From Terfezia claveryi (lineage: Eukaryota > Ascomycota > Pezizomycetes > Pezizales > Pezizaceae): a stretch of 64,000 bases of DNA. The notes beneath the pieces were generated by a model. That model did no database searches and was not told the DNA's origin. It worked only from the letters and a program-made list of their open reading frames with translations. Location: NCBI GenBank assembly GCA_015179025.1, contig WHUX01000263.1, positions 1 to 64,000 on the forward strand, written 5' to 3'. A program made the translations under genes and the position numbers. This document shows positions 53,699 to 64,000 of this stretch, in pieces. Positions within the stretch are counted from its first letter, which is position 1; the number at the start of each line of letters is the position of its first letter.

Positions 53699-54739
53699 GT
53701 GTAGAGGAAATAAAGTCTAAAAAAAACCAAGAGTTCTTGAAAACGGATAGTTGTGAACTGATAATGAGCCTCAGAAACAGTGGCTTCATAAAATCGGGAA
53801 ATTTAGACATGGTAGCATGCTAGTCCCACTCGGCCATCACAAATAAAATAGTTGAACATTGCCTTCAACTATAGTGAACTCTCGATATAAGAATATCGTC
53901 CGTGTAGGAATACTCTCACATAGATCAATCCCGGGGAATACACAAGTCCGTAAATGGCAAACTAGGCAGAACAGCATCAGGAAAGAAATTTTAGCATCTG
54001 GACACCCTGCAGAGGCGTCTGGACGCCACCGTTTTTTACTCTGCCCCGTGTGGCGTCCTGGGCACCCCGAACATGCCCTTCCGCCCTGTTGCCTCCTAGG
54101 GCAACCTGTATATGAGCAAGAAATACATGGCATCCTGACGCCAACCTTCTCCACCTCGCTTCCCCGACACCAGATGTTCAACTCCTCTGCGTCAGGACGC
54201 CCGGCACCCGCTACCCTGCCTCTGGAGGCCAGCTGCCTACCTTCACTGCCTCGGAGCACCAGGTGTCTAACTTCCTTGCCTCCGGACGCCAGGCGTCCAC
54301 CTTCCCTGCCTCTGTTGGCCAGGCCAAATATGCCCCATGGGCCGAACCCGGCTCGGGAATACCCGCTGCAGTGGGCAGGTTCAACCCCACCCATTGCGAG
54401 TTCCCTGGGTCCCCAACCATGCCTTAGTTATTGTGTTTAGAACGGGTTGGCTTTTAGCTTCCCTAAAATACAGGCCAGCCCTGTGCTATCAAGCGTACAC
54501 ATAACTGAGGGCGCACCTGCAAACAAGGATAATAAATGACAATTGTATTTGGAAATCTTTATATACATAAACACGCATCCCATCCACCTCCCCATATGAC
54601 TTGTCAACCCCAGCCCATACTACCTGCCTCCGAAGTAGACCCGCGGAGATAATTCAACGATGCTCTAGACTTACTTCGCTCCTGGCAAATATGGCTAATA
54701 CTGCGCATGGCGGTATATCGAAGCGAAGGGATGGTAGAG

Positions 54740-55115
54740 TTGATATCGGAGGCAAGGCATTGGCGAGTTCATTGGCGAGTTCGGAGGCAAGGCATTGGCG
54801 AGTTCGGAGGCAAGGCATTGGCGACTTCGGGGGCAAGGCATTGGCAACTCTGGAGGCAAGGCATTGGCGACTTCGGAGGCAAGGCATGGGCGATTTCGCA
54901 GGCAAGGCATTGGGGACTTCGCAGGCAAGACATTGGCGACTTCGGAAGCAAGGCATTGGCGACTTCGGAGGCAAGGCATTGGCGAGTTCGGAGGTAAGGC
55001 ATTGGCGAGTTCGGAGGCAAGGCATTGGCGACTTCGGAGGCAAGGCATTGGTGACTTCGCAGGCAAGGCATTGGGGACTTCGCAGGCAAGACATTGGCGA
55101 CTTCGGAGGCAAGGC
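54740..55115 (+). repeat. 24-bp minisatellite, about 15 copies (left arm)
   Basis: Unit GGCAAGGCATTGGCGACTTC + GGAG. Because 24 is a multiple of three and the unit lacks stops, frames of over 100 codons appear on both strands (RHWRLRRQGIGDFGGKALAT and the like). They are artefacts. Confidence 0.92.
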
Positions 55116-55744
55116 AGTCCTCATATTTGCTGTATAGCCTAGATAATCCCGTCAAACCTGTCCGTTATACTCGCACATCTCAGAGGCCTGCCAATGCTCT
55201 CACCTATATCAGCTGAACTTACGCGCTCGTTGGAAGAACCCTATGAGCTCGGTTAACTGTGTGTACACATATCGGAGGCCTGGCAATGCTCTCACCTTTA
55301 ACAACTGAACTTGCTTGCTGGTAGAAGAACCATATTAGCTAGGTTAGCTATGCGTGTATATATCGGAGGCCTGGCAGAGTGCTCTCATCTTGCTCATAGT
55401 TCTAGAGGTTTGTGGACTTGTGTTGGGGATAAAATCCGAATGCCCTTGGGAATATTGAGAAGTGTGCCCACGCCAGCTGCCGTATTATTGTAGTTGGGAT
55501 GGCCGGGAAACTTGGCGTATGCTGATCCACTCGACTGGGTATGATCAACCCCTCTTGGCAGCCCGAGGCTCGGGAATGCCTGGTAACTCAAGCTAGTGTT
55601 GTCTCGCAGCCAACCCCGCACTACGCCTATGCAGGCAATAGTCATATTTGGCTTCGTTGTCCCAAAGCCTACGTACTTTGGTAGGGACAGATCCAGTCGC
55701 AACCTCGCTATGCGTCCATATATACGCCGCTGGTATATATTGTA

Positions 55745-56240
55745 GGAAGGCATGCTGTAAACATATATATATATATGTGTCTCAAAAGCATGAGTTTCTC
55801 GGATATATAAAGAAGCCTCTAAAGCATGAGTTTCTTGCATATATATATATAAGCATCAAGAACCTGCGTTTCTCGCATATATATATATATATATGTGCTT
55901 CAAAATCATGAGTTTCTCGCATATATAGATATATATATATGTGTGCCTCAAAAGCATGAGTTTCTCGTATATATAAAGAAGCCTCTAAAGCATGAGTTTC
56001 TCACATATATAAAGAAGCCTCTAAAGCATGAGTTTCTCGCATATATAAAGAAGCCTCTAAAGCATGAGTTTCTCGTATATATATACATATATATGTGCTT
56101 CAAAAGCATGAGTTTCTTGCATATATTAAGAAGCCTCTAAAGCATGAGTTTCTCACATATATACATATAAGCATCAACAACCTGCGTTTCTCGCATATAT
56201 ATATATATATATATGTGCCTCAAAAGCATGAGTTTCTCAC
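55745..56240 (+). repeat. Central array of GCATGAGTTTCTCGCATATATA units
   Basis: About 11 units of 33-50 bp combine CATGAGTTTCTCG, a variable AT dinucleotide run and AAGAAGCCTCTAAAG. This AT-rich centre is the loop between the palindrome arms. The short frames (KPLKHEFLAYI) are repeat artefacts. Confidence 0.85.
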
Positions 56241-56849
56241 GGCGAATACATGACATAGTATGTGGAGCTGGCGAATGGAGGAGCTCCGTCCCTACCAAAG
56301 TACGCAGGAGAAGCCAAATATGACTATTGCCTACATAGGCATAGCGCCGGGTTGGCTGCGAGACAACACTAGCTCGAGTTACCAGGCATTTCCGAGCCTC
56401 GGGCTGCCAAGAGGGGTTGATCATACCCAGTCGAGTAGATCAGCATACGCCAAGTTTCCCGGCCATCCCAACTACAATAATACGGTGGCTGGCGCGGGCA
56501 CACTTCTCAATATTCCCAAGGGCATTCGGAATTTATCCCCAACACAAGTCCAAAAACCTCTAGAACTACGAGCGAGATGAGAGCACTCTGCCAGGCCTCC
56601 GATATATACATGCATAGCTGACCTAGCTAATATGGTTCTTCTACCAGCAAGCAAGTTCGGTTGTTAAAGGTGAGAGCATTGCTAGGCCTCCGATATGTGT
56701 ACGCACAGCTAACCGAGCTCATAGGGTTCTTCCAACGAGCGCGTAAGTTCAGCTGATATAGGTGAGAGCATTGGCAGGCCTCCGAGATGTGCGAGCATAA
56801 TTGACAGGTTTGATAGGATTATCTAGGCTATACAGCAAATATGAGGACT

Positions 56850-57265
56850 GCCTTGCCTCCGAAGTTGCCAATGCCTTGCCTCTGAACTCGCCAATGCCTT
56901 GCCTTTGAACTCGCCAATGCCTTGCCTGCGAACTCGCCAATACCTTGCCTGCGAAGTCGCCAATGCCTTGCCTGCGAAGTCGCCAATGCCTTGCCTGCGA
57001 AGTCGCCAATGCCTTGCCTGCGAAGTCGCCAATGCCTTGCCTGCGAAGTCGCCAATGCCTTGCCTGCGAAGTCGCCAATGCCTTGCCTGCGAAGTCGCCA
57101 ATGCCTTGCCTGCGAAGTCGCCAATGCCTTGCCTGTGAAGTCGCCAATGCCTTGCCTCCGGAGTCGCCAATGCCTTGCCTCCGAACTCAACAATGCCTTG
57201 CCTCCGAACTCGCCAATGCCTTGCCTCCGAACTCGCCAATGAACTCGCCAATGCCTTGCCTCCGA
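56850..57265 (-). repeat. 24-bp minisatellite, about 17 copies (right arm)
   Basis: Inverted form of the left-arm array; most units here carry GCGAAGTCGCC where the left arm has more GCGAGTTCGG variants, so the two arrays have evolved separately. Confidence 0.92.
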
Positions 57266-58483
57266 TATCAACTCTACCATCCCTTCGCTTCGATATACCG
57301 CCATGCGCAGTATTAGCCATATTTGCCAGGAGCGAAGTAAGTCTAGGGCATCGTTGAATTATCTCCGCGGGTCTACGTCGGGGGCAGGTAGTATGGGCTG
57401 GGGTTGACAAGTCACATGGGGAGGTGGATGGGATGCGTGTTTATATATATAAAGATTTCCAAATACAATTGTCATTTATTATCCTTGTTTGCAGGTACGC
57501 CCTCAGTTATGTGTACGCTTGATAGCACAGGGCTGGCCTGTATTTTAGAGAAGCTAAAGGCTAACCCGTTCTAAACACAATAACTAAGGCGTGGTTGGAG
57601 ACCTAGGAAACTCGCAATAGGTGGAGTTGAACCTGCCGACCGCAGCGGGTATTCCCGAGCCGAGTTCGGCCTGTGGGGCATATTTGGCCTGGCCAACAGA
57701 GGCAGGGAAGGTGGATGCCTGGCGCCCGGAGGCAAGGAAGTTAGACACCTGGTGCCCCGAGGTAGGGAAGGTGGGCAGCTGGCCTCCAGAGGTAGGGTAG
57801 CGGGTGCCGGGCATCCTGACACAGAGGAGCTGAACACCTGGTGCCTAGAGGCAGCGAAGGTGTCAGGGCGCAAGGACTCGGGAGGTACGGCGTCAGGAGG
57901 ACGGGTGTCCCGACGGTGGCCCACCAGCTTGTCAGTTTGCCTTTTAGGTACCTGTAGTGTCAGCGGCACGAAAGGCAAACTATTTTCTTTTCTGATGAGG
58001 GTAAAGATACAGGGAAACCGAATATAGTAAAACAGGTACATTCTGCAAAGGATAAAAGAGCCGGAAAGTATGCAGGAAATATCTCTTGTGAAGTAGAGCA
58101 CTAGGACCATAGCAATAAGTCTATCGCGATATCTAGATATGTCTCCTCTTCTGAATATACATGATCAATTATCTTCACGATCCCTTAGCTGCATAACCTT
58201 GTAATCTTATAGGTTATAAGCCTGGCGCTCAAGGCAAAGAAGCAATAAGAACAAAGGACAGTTGAGATATCTGTGGTACCAATCCAGTAACACTGCCGTT
58301 CAGAAAGCAGAAGCCCAAAAGCCGTGGCTGCCCTATCATTGCAACATAAAGAAACCTTGCGAAACTCAGCATATGCCTACACACTGATCCTGGTCAAAGA
58401 AAATAAACTGTTAGAACAAGCAACTCTTCAAAAATCTCTCTGGAAATAAATCTTTAGGAATCACCACAACCCCAAGAGAATCC

Positions 58484-59100
58484 TTGTCAGACACCGAATA
58501 CCTAGAACAAGAATTACGCAAGAGTGGGCTATACAACGAGGTACTAGCGATAAAAGAACAACAAATAGAAGAAAACCATCAAGAGCTTGGAAATCTCTTA
58601 ACCGACCTTGATACCCAAGAAGCAGAATCATCTCTACTGGACAAAGGAATCCAGTACGAGAACCAACTAATAAGCTTTGACCAGATATTCCCAGCGCTCA
58701 TCTAAATTTGCGGCACAGTAAGTCCAGCCCCAGAAACCGAATCAGAGCATGAAGTCGAATATCTAAATCTCCCAGTCAACATTTAGGTCCAATGAAGAAG
58801 AGGACGAAGAGCAAGAACTCCACCTCCTCCACCACCAGATTCACCAACACCACCTCCAGTAACTATGTCCAAAGAACGATCAATCCCAAAAATCGAGCCC
58901 AAGCTTAGCGGACAATAGGACTATGCTCAGTGGATACTATCCATTGAGCAAACGCTTAGCAGCTATGAACACAAAGATGAGAATATATGGGAAATTGTTA
59001 CTGGAGATGTCCAAGATCCAGATCCCACAGCTACCAGAAAAGCCAGAGATGCAGATGCTAAAGCCTGGAATAAAGACAACAACTTGCAATCCTTACAATG
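58484..59100 (+). pseudogene. copia gag, N-terminal part
   Basis: MSDTEYLEQELRKSGLYNEV at 58484-58705 is an acidic, helical leader. In another phase from about 58866 comes MSKERSIPKIEPKLSGQ-x-DY, AQWILSIEQTLSSYEHKDEN and IWEIVTGDVQDPDPTATRKA, the P-x-L-x-G-x-N-Y-x-x-W start of copia gag. A frameshift near 59097 separates it from the long frame that follows, and TAA/TAG stops occur. Confidence 0.75.
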
Positions 59101-60372
59101 AAAAGAAATTGTGAGAAAGAGGTTGTAGATATCATCGGACTAGCCAGAACAGCTAATGAAGCCTATAAAGAGCTGAAGGCCAAATTCGAAGGCAAGACTG
59201 TTACCACACTCGGAGCTCTACTTATTGGAGTCATTAAACTCAGCTATGACAATAGAAATAGTTCAATTGAAGAACATATTAGAAAGTTCGACAAAAAGTG
59301 GGGATTCATGAGATCTATGCTGAGAGGAATGATCCCAGATGACCTTAAAGACTTCGGAACAATATTGACAGGCTTAAGCAAAAACGAGCAAGCCAAAGGG
59401 ACGTTTCTGCTAGCCACTCTTCCGCCCTACTACAATACTCTTATTGAAAATATCCAGATGAAGAGTAGACTTACCTATGGCGATATCACTACTCATCTCA
59501 AGACATACGTCCCAGGTAGGCAAAAGGGGAAAAGGAGAGGAGATAATACTGGAGATTCGGTACAAAACCTAGTAGTGCTCAAGACAGGAGCTGGCAGAGG
59601 ATGGGATCAAGGAGATAATGGCAAAAAATATGACTACTGCATTAGCAAAGGATGGAAAGGACTAAACTACACAGAATCCGAGTGCTTTACTAAAAAGTGC
59701 GAAAAGAGAAAAGTCAAGAAGGCTAAGAAGGAAGATTCCGACAATGAAGAATCTGATGAAGAAGGAGTCACTATCAAGGTTGTTCGGATTAGGAAAACAA
59801 GGGTAGGACATGAAGGATGTTATGAATATGACACAGTAGCCACCCACCATCTGACCAACGAATATGACCGACTTACCGATATCCAACACAACCTCAGCAT
59901 CAAGGTATCATCCGCTCACAATCAAACTGAATCCATTTGCCACACTAAAGGAACTCTAGTCTTCAGACACAATGGCCGCAACATCCGCCACGAGCAATGC
60001 TTATATGACCTCACATACAGCAATATTATTAGCGGCCTTCGGATGCCAGAGGACTTCGTCATGCAAGGAAAAAAGGGCAAGGTAGAGCCAAAAATAGGAA
60101 GAAAAATACTCTACAACATAGATAGAGATATTGATGGGATATGGATCAAGCCTGAGAATACAGTTGAAAACTGGAAGAGAGCAGGAATAAAAAAGATCAA
60201 AAAAAAAGAAGCTGCAATCAGCCTGCACGAAAGGTATGGACATATTTCCTATAACACTCTTAAAACCCTCTCCGAATACCCGAAGGATCAGAAAGAGAAG
60301 ATCCGATGCAAGGCATGTGAACAAGGGAAGGCTACCAAACTAGCTACACCCAAGCAGCCCAAAGATCTATAG
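59098..60372 (+). pseudogene. copia gag-protease-preintegrase frame (424 codons)
   Basis: The open frame starts inside gag: UBN2-like text (AYKELKAKFEGKT, IEEHIRKFDKKW, LLATLPPYYNTLIENI). The CCHC knuckle is decayed (YDYCISKGWKGLNYTESECF, His replaced by Trp). The protease site is YDTVATHHLT, where a D-S/T-G-A-S-H is expected, so the catalytic triad is altered. LHERYGHISYNTLKTL...IRCKACEQGKATK is the GAG-pre-integrase zinc region. Although 424 codons are uninterrupted, it lacks a proper start and end and its active sites are changed. Confidence 0.85.
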
Positions 60373-60893
60373 ATCAGAACAAACCAACTTCTAGAATGGG
60401 TCCATGCAGACCTTGTCGGGCCAATCGAACCTCCTACTCCTAGCAAACAATATTGATATCTGCTAGTGATTGTAGACGATTTCAGCTAGTATATAGTTGT
60501 ACAGCCCCTTCGAAAGAAGAGCGAGACTGGAAAAGCATTAATCAAAATAATCAATAAACTAGAAGCAGCCACAAACCTACGAGTCAGCCAAATCCAAGCA
60601 GACTGGGGTGGAGAATTCCGCAACAATGAGCTTCAAGAAGAGCTAAAGCAATGAGGCATAACCTCTAAAGAAACTATTCTGATGCATAGTGAAACAAATG
60701 CTATAATCGAACGAGCAAACCGAATGATTCTTACTATGAGTAGGACCGCTCTAATAGGGTCAGCTCTACCTAAAGGCCTGTGGGACAAAGCTTCGAGCTG
60801 GGCAGCCTATACGAACAATCGGATTCTCCATAAAACTCTGTAAAGGAAAACCCCCATCGAAATCATGCTTAAAAAAGACCCGGAAACCGATAA
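60373..60893 (+). pseudogene. copia integrase core relic
   Basis: LLEWVHADLVGPIEPPTPSK gives the first catalytic Asp, LLVIVDDFS follows, QADWGGEFRNNELQEELKQ gives the second Asp, and HSETNAIIERANRMILTMSR the catalytic Glu (usual form Q-N-G-x-x-E-R). Stops at CAG/CGA/TGG positions (60373, 60454, 60654) interrupt it. The end PIEIMLKKDPETDN is cut at 60893. Confidence 0.88.
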
Positions 60894-62130
60894 TATGCGC
60901 TATGGGGCGAGTCGGTCCGAGTTTCTGGCCCTTACAACTCGTTCGGCTATCGACTTGCCTCGGTATCTGACTACTGCAACTCGCCTCGGACCACTTCGCC
61001 GATTAATCGGTGATCTACAGATTACTTGCCAAGATCCCTTACTAACCTCGTTTATACTTGTACATTTGCCAAGTCCAGGGTTTTCCGTTCTTTCCCCTAT
61101 TCGTCCATGCATATGGCTTGTCACAGATTGCCCGTCTTGTCACGGATTGCCACTCTTATCACGGATTGCCAGTCTTGTCACGGATTGCCAGTCTTGTTAC
61201 GGATCACTCATTTCGTCTTCCAGCATGGCACTGATCCCACCAAACCCCGTTCCTGTCCCTTTATATGGTTTTTGCCAATGTCACCATTTTTAGTCATAGA
61301 TTGCTTCTGCTGTCACGATTTCTAGAACCATTCTTTCAAATTTCTCTCTCACATTCTCTATGCTCTGTTTGTGCTACCATACGTCTACACATTCTATATC
61401 AAACGTCTTACTTACACATCCCTATGTTATCCTTTTTGTCACAACTGTCCTTTCCTAGCCAGGTTTGAGAGTCGGACAGGATTCTGTCTGACTCTCGTTA
61501 TTGTTGATTGATATCGTTGTTATCTCTGTTCCCGAGATAAGGGGTCTCAGGAACCTTATTCCTTCCGGTGGCCTTGGCCAGGAAGGAAGCCTGTATATAT
61601 AGCTTGCTCTCTCCGCCCTCTTGTTGGATCCCCATCCAACTTCTTGTATACCTAATACAGGACCTTTTCTCTCCGCGAAGGTGTACCTCCCTTATACACC
61701 CCCTCGTCTTGCCTTGTCCCGTGAATAACTCTGCAGCACAGCTGCCCCCCTCCGACACATGCGGCAACTGCCTCCACGTGTCTCGTGCTCCTTGCCCTCT
61801 GCCCCTCTTGCCTCTTGCCCTTGCCCCTAGCCTTTCCCCTGATCACACACGTAGCGTTCCTACGTGTGTGTTACCTCGTCCCTGTCCTCGCCCCGGCGTA
61901 CCCCTTGGTCGCCTTGTCCCCGGAGCCCTCGTTACACTTTTCCTTGCACCCAAATTTCTCATGTTTGCTTCTAATCTCTAAACCCTCCATCCGCCCTATC
62001 TTAATAATAATTCATACATAAATGCTCTCAAGATTCCTATGTCCACCTAAGAAGTGCCCACAGTTCCACATTGTGAATTATTCCTATTCTCCCCAAACTC
62101 AATTTACATCCCGTAAGTAATCAATGACCA
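60894..62130 (+). repeat. LTR-like dispersed repeat, copy 2 (with nested solo LTR)
   Basis: Starts TATGCGCTATGGGG (TGTGCGCCACGGGG in copy 1) and ends near TAATCAATGACCA. Outside the 505-bp insertion it follows the inverted copy at 1-710 closely. It includes four or five units of CTTGTCACGGATTGCCAGT (61115-61205). TG and CA ends suggest an LTR of about 730 bp. It cuts off the copia element. Confidence 0.75.
61437..61936 (+). repeat. Solo LTR, 500 bp, gypsy family (TSD CTTTT)
   Basis: Starts TGTCACAACTGTCC and ends CCTCGTTACA, with CTTTT duplicated at 61432-61436 and 61937-61941. The other copy of the host repeat (about 190 on the minus strand) has a single CTTTT, so the unoccupied site is visible. 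It resembles the LTRs of the 3792-10960 element (TATATATAG, CCCCATCCAAC, TACAGGACCTT, CCGGAGCCC) but lacks their hairpin units and shows fewer C-to-T changes. Confidence 0.92.
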
Positions 62131-62556
62131 AAATAAAAAAAATAAAAAAGAGTAACAACCGCGGATTCATCATGAGAACTAATCCACCCTGGTGTCGCTT
62201 GTCATAATAATCACAATTCAACTAAAAAAACAACACATTAAGGAAACCCACGCACAAAAAGAAACCCACCCATACAAGGGAAGCTAATAGGAAAAAGCAA
62301 AACTCAGGTACAAAGGACAAAGGAAAAAAACAATGAACAAAGGATAATTGACCATACCTACCTCAGTTTGCGTCTCCTCAAGTATGCAGGCTCACACTTT
62401 GTAATTCCTACGCTGAGTGGGCCGTAACTTTTTCTGAAGCCTTGTTGCTATTAAAGGCGTCAGGTTGACGGATGGAGAGGTAGGGCGCTTAGTCCCGTGA
62501 TGTGGGGTCCAGGGTATTGGGGTCCCTCTTTCCTCCCTCAATAGGCTGCCTTGGAA
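62131..62556. other. Intergenic, A-rich
   Basis: A-rich tract with no gene, TIR or LTR recognised. The region before the hAT pseudogene end may contain its 3' non-coding part, but no TIR was identified. Confidence 0.4.
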
Positions 62557-64000
62557 TTAGCCAATTCCTCCCGCTGACTGCGCACTGAAATTGTTGAATG
62601 GGCTAGAAATCTGAGAAGTTGTATCTCCCACATCAAGATCATCTCCCTCAAACTCTTCCTTTCCCTCCACGCTACTCTCATACTCTAACACCATATCACC
62701 ATTTCCTGATGGTCTATCTAGAGTGACTGGTATTATGTGGCAGAGGAATTCTGCGTCATATCTGAGAGCTTGTCTCTCGTGGCTCACATCAATTTCATTA
62801 TGATCAGCTAATTCTTCTTCCACATGTGCAGGAGTGTTCTCAGGGTCTGGTTCTGTATATTTTGTGTGTATCGAGTCCCAAGATTTCATCAACATTAGTG
62901 CTGTAATCATCTAGTGACCCATTCGGTTCCGGCGGTAAGGCAAAATATCTCGAGCACTGCTGAATATACGCTCAACAGCTACGGATGTCAGTGGAATACT
63001 CAATTTGTCCCTTGCCATTGGTGCTAGCGTCGGGTATTCAATGGCATGAACCTTCCACCAGGATAGGGGACACTGCCCATCTAGTATGGCCAGACCACTG
63101 GTTAAGTATCTCTTAACCTCTGGAATATTCTCTGATTTGGTCACTGTCCGCTCTTATAGTCGACGCATGATGTAGGATTGCTCTGAATCGTCGAGGCTAT
63201 TCTTCTGAGCCTGGGGCTCCGGTGCGTACCTGGTGTAGTTGATATCAAAATATTCCTCAAACTGTACTCTAAGTAACCAATAAGGTCAGATTCTCATTCG
63301 TTTCATAATGTTACAGATACATCTGTTGTCACAGATGCATCTGTTGTCACGGATGCATCTGTTGTCACGGAATGTACTCCATAACGTTCGTAGAATTGAT
63401 ACTTACTGGTAATATTCTGTGTATGGTATGCAGTCAACAGCCTCCTGATTCATGGTAGGATCCTGTACCGAGACATTTCCCCAATCCACGTACAAGGATA
63501 ACTTCTTAGATGGATCCAGAATAGTCGCTAGATTATAGATGAGTGATTGTTTTTCCATTCTCGAATAATACTTCTGCAATATGAGGTGACAGCCTTTCAT
63601 TGCGTACAAAAATCCTAGTGCCTAGGTCGCGCTGGCTAGAAGTTTGCATATACGTTTGCCTTATTTTTCGATGTGGTCAAAAATGTCATTGTAGATAAAT
63701 AACGCATTTTGTATAGTCGCATGCTGGCCTGTGGAAATAGCATGTGTATAATCAGAGAGCAGTTTCAGAAAAATTATAGCCTCCTGAACTTGGGCCCATT
63801 CTTCTTTACTCAGCCACAATAGGCTATACTTTCCTTCAGTTGTAGTCAGACTGATCTATTGTTCAATGTATGACTGTAGTCACAATACTCGCGTAAGCAT
63901 GTCAAAGGTGGAGTTCCACCGAGTTCTGACGTCCTGTATGAGGCCCATTGGTACGGGAGTGTCATTTTGGAGTTCTTTGAATTGTGCCAACCGTTAAAGA
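62557..64000 (-). pseudogene. hAT transposase pseudogene, running off the window
   Basis: From the right edge the minus strand reads RLAQFKELQNDTPVPMGLIQ then DVRTRWNSTFDMLTR, a hAT hallmark (63911-63933). ATILDPSKKLSLYVDW follows. After a probable intron (63240-63405, GTAAGT...TTAG) the C-terminal dimerisation domain has WWKVHAIEYPTLAPMARDKL, SIPLTSVAVERIFSSARDI and RRNRMGH, followed by one in-frame TAG (62911-62913) and a final acidic segment. Several further TAG/TAA/TGA codons occur at former CAG/CAA/CGA. It differs from the hAT at 46945 in the dimerisation region, so it is another family. Confidence 0.88.
63306..63372. repeat. 18-19-bp minisatellite inside the hAT intron
   Basis: Three and a half copies of ACAGATGCATCTGTTGTC; each contains the palindrome AGATGCATCT. 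It lies in the predicted intron of the hAT relic. Confidence 0.75.

Larger units (their letters stand above)
53975..57997. mobile_element. Foldback element C: 4-kb palindrome (2-bp TSD AG)
   Basis: Arms of about 1.6-1.7 kb (54147-55687 and 56288-57840) are inverted copies around a 600-bp AT-rich centre. The outer ends read CATCAGGAAAGAAA and, inverted, CATCAGAAAAGAAAATAG, the same as the 248-bp copies A and B. AG flanks both sides (53973-53974 and 57998-57999). Each arm contains GC-rich CCTCTGGAGGCCAGCTGCC-type repeats, a common block with an ATTTCCAAATACAA motif, a 24-bp array and a unique block ending at GTCCCTACCAAAGTACG. No protein is encoded. Confidence 0.82.
58484..60893 (+). mobile_element. 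Ty1/copia retrotransposon, 5' part only
   Basis: Gag, protease, GAG-pre-integrase and integrase regions follow in copia order; the element then stops abruptly at 60893, where an LTR-like repeat begins. RT and RNase H are absent. A leader (58050-58480) with CCTGGCGCTCAAGGC may hold the primer binding site, but no LTR was identified with confidence. Confidence 0.85.

Noticed and set aside
54601..55155. Frames of 96-178 codons on both strands (RHWRLRRQGIGDF...)
   Set aside because: They come from a stop-free 24-bp tandem unit, a multiple of three, and mirror frames exist in the other arm.
56749..57410. Frames up to 195 codons in the right arm of the second palindrome
   Set aside because: Same repeat artefact as in the left arm.

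Overview
The window looks like a transposon-rich chromosome segment of a filamentous ascomycete. Three things suggest this: a FunK1-type kinase gene, very short introns (54-78 bp, GTAxxx...YAG), and transposon reading frames riddled with TAA/TAG/TGA codons in place of CAA/CAG/CGA, as expected from repeat-induced point mutation (RIP). The density and nesting of repeats resemble Pezizomycetes such as truffles. That placement is inference, not demonstrated.

Layout. 1-15.1 kb: an LTR-like repeat, a copia LTR fragment, then a RIP-degraded Tad-like LINE (about 2040-15062). The LINE is split by a complete Ty3/gypsy chromovirus (3792-10960, target duplication TAGGC), which is itself interrupted by a solo LTR (4752-5389, ATTCA). 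Two 248-bp foldback elements also sit in the LINE. 15.1-19.4 kb: degenerate tandem repeats and a deleted PIF/Harbinger element (17488-18383, TTA). 19.6-22.1 kb: an apparently intact FunK1 kinase gene. 22.5-27.9 kb: a 5.5-kb inverted repeat whose arms carry a 29-bp tandem array; the left arm also holds a tRNA-derived SINE. 28-32.9 kb: a pogo-derived short element and repeat relics. 32.9-34.2 kb: a two-exon coiled-coil gene of unknown function. 34.7-36.9 kb: a structurally intact pogo-like DNA transposon (TA target, long TIRs, three-exon transposase with a DDD triad).

37-49.3 kb: SINE-like retroposons, a small proline-tailed gene on the minus strand, a kinesin pseudogene, a FunK1 pseudogene and a RIP-decayed hAT element (46945-48840, 8-bp TSD). 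49.8-52.3 kb: a two-exon minus-strand gene whose HAE...CCxxC motif resembles the OTT_1508-like deaminase family. 54-58 kb: a second giant palindrome, whose ends match the 248-bp foldback elements. 58.4-64 kb: a truncated copia element, a second copy of the LTR-like repeat holding a 500-bp solo LTR, and a minus-strand hAT pseudogene running off the end.

Only five cellular or TE genes look structurally intact: the FunK1 kinase, the coiled-coil protein, the pogo transposase, the deaminase-like protein and possibly the proline-tailed protein. The most novel material is a foldback transposon family that appears to make 2-bp target duplications (three members, 248 bp to 4 kb), a SINE/LINE pair sharing a 3' end, and a 15-bp motif repeated at least eight times exactly. 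Exon structures, target duplications and motif calls were read by eye. Family names rest on recognisable motifs; no database search was run.
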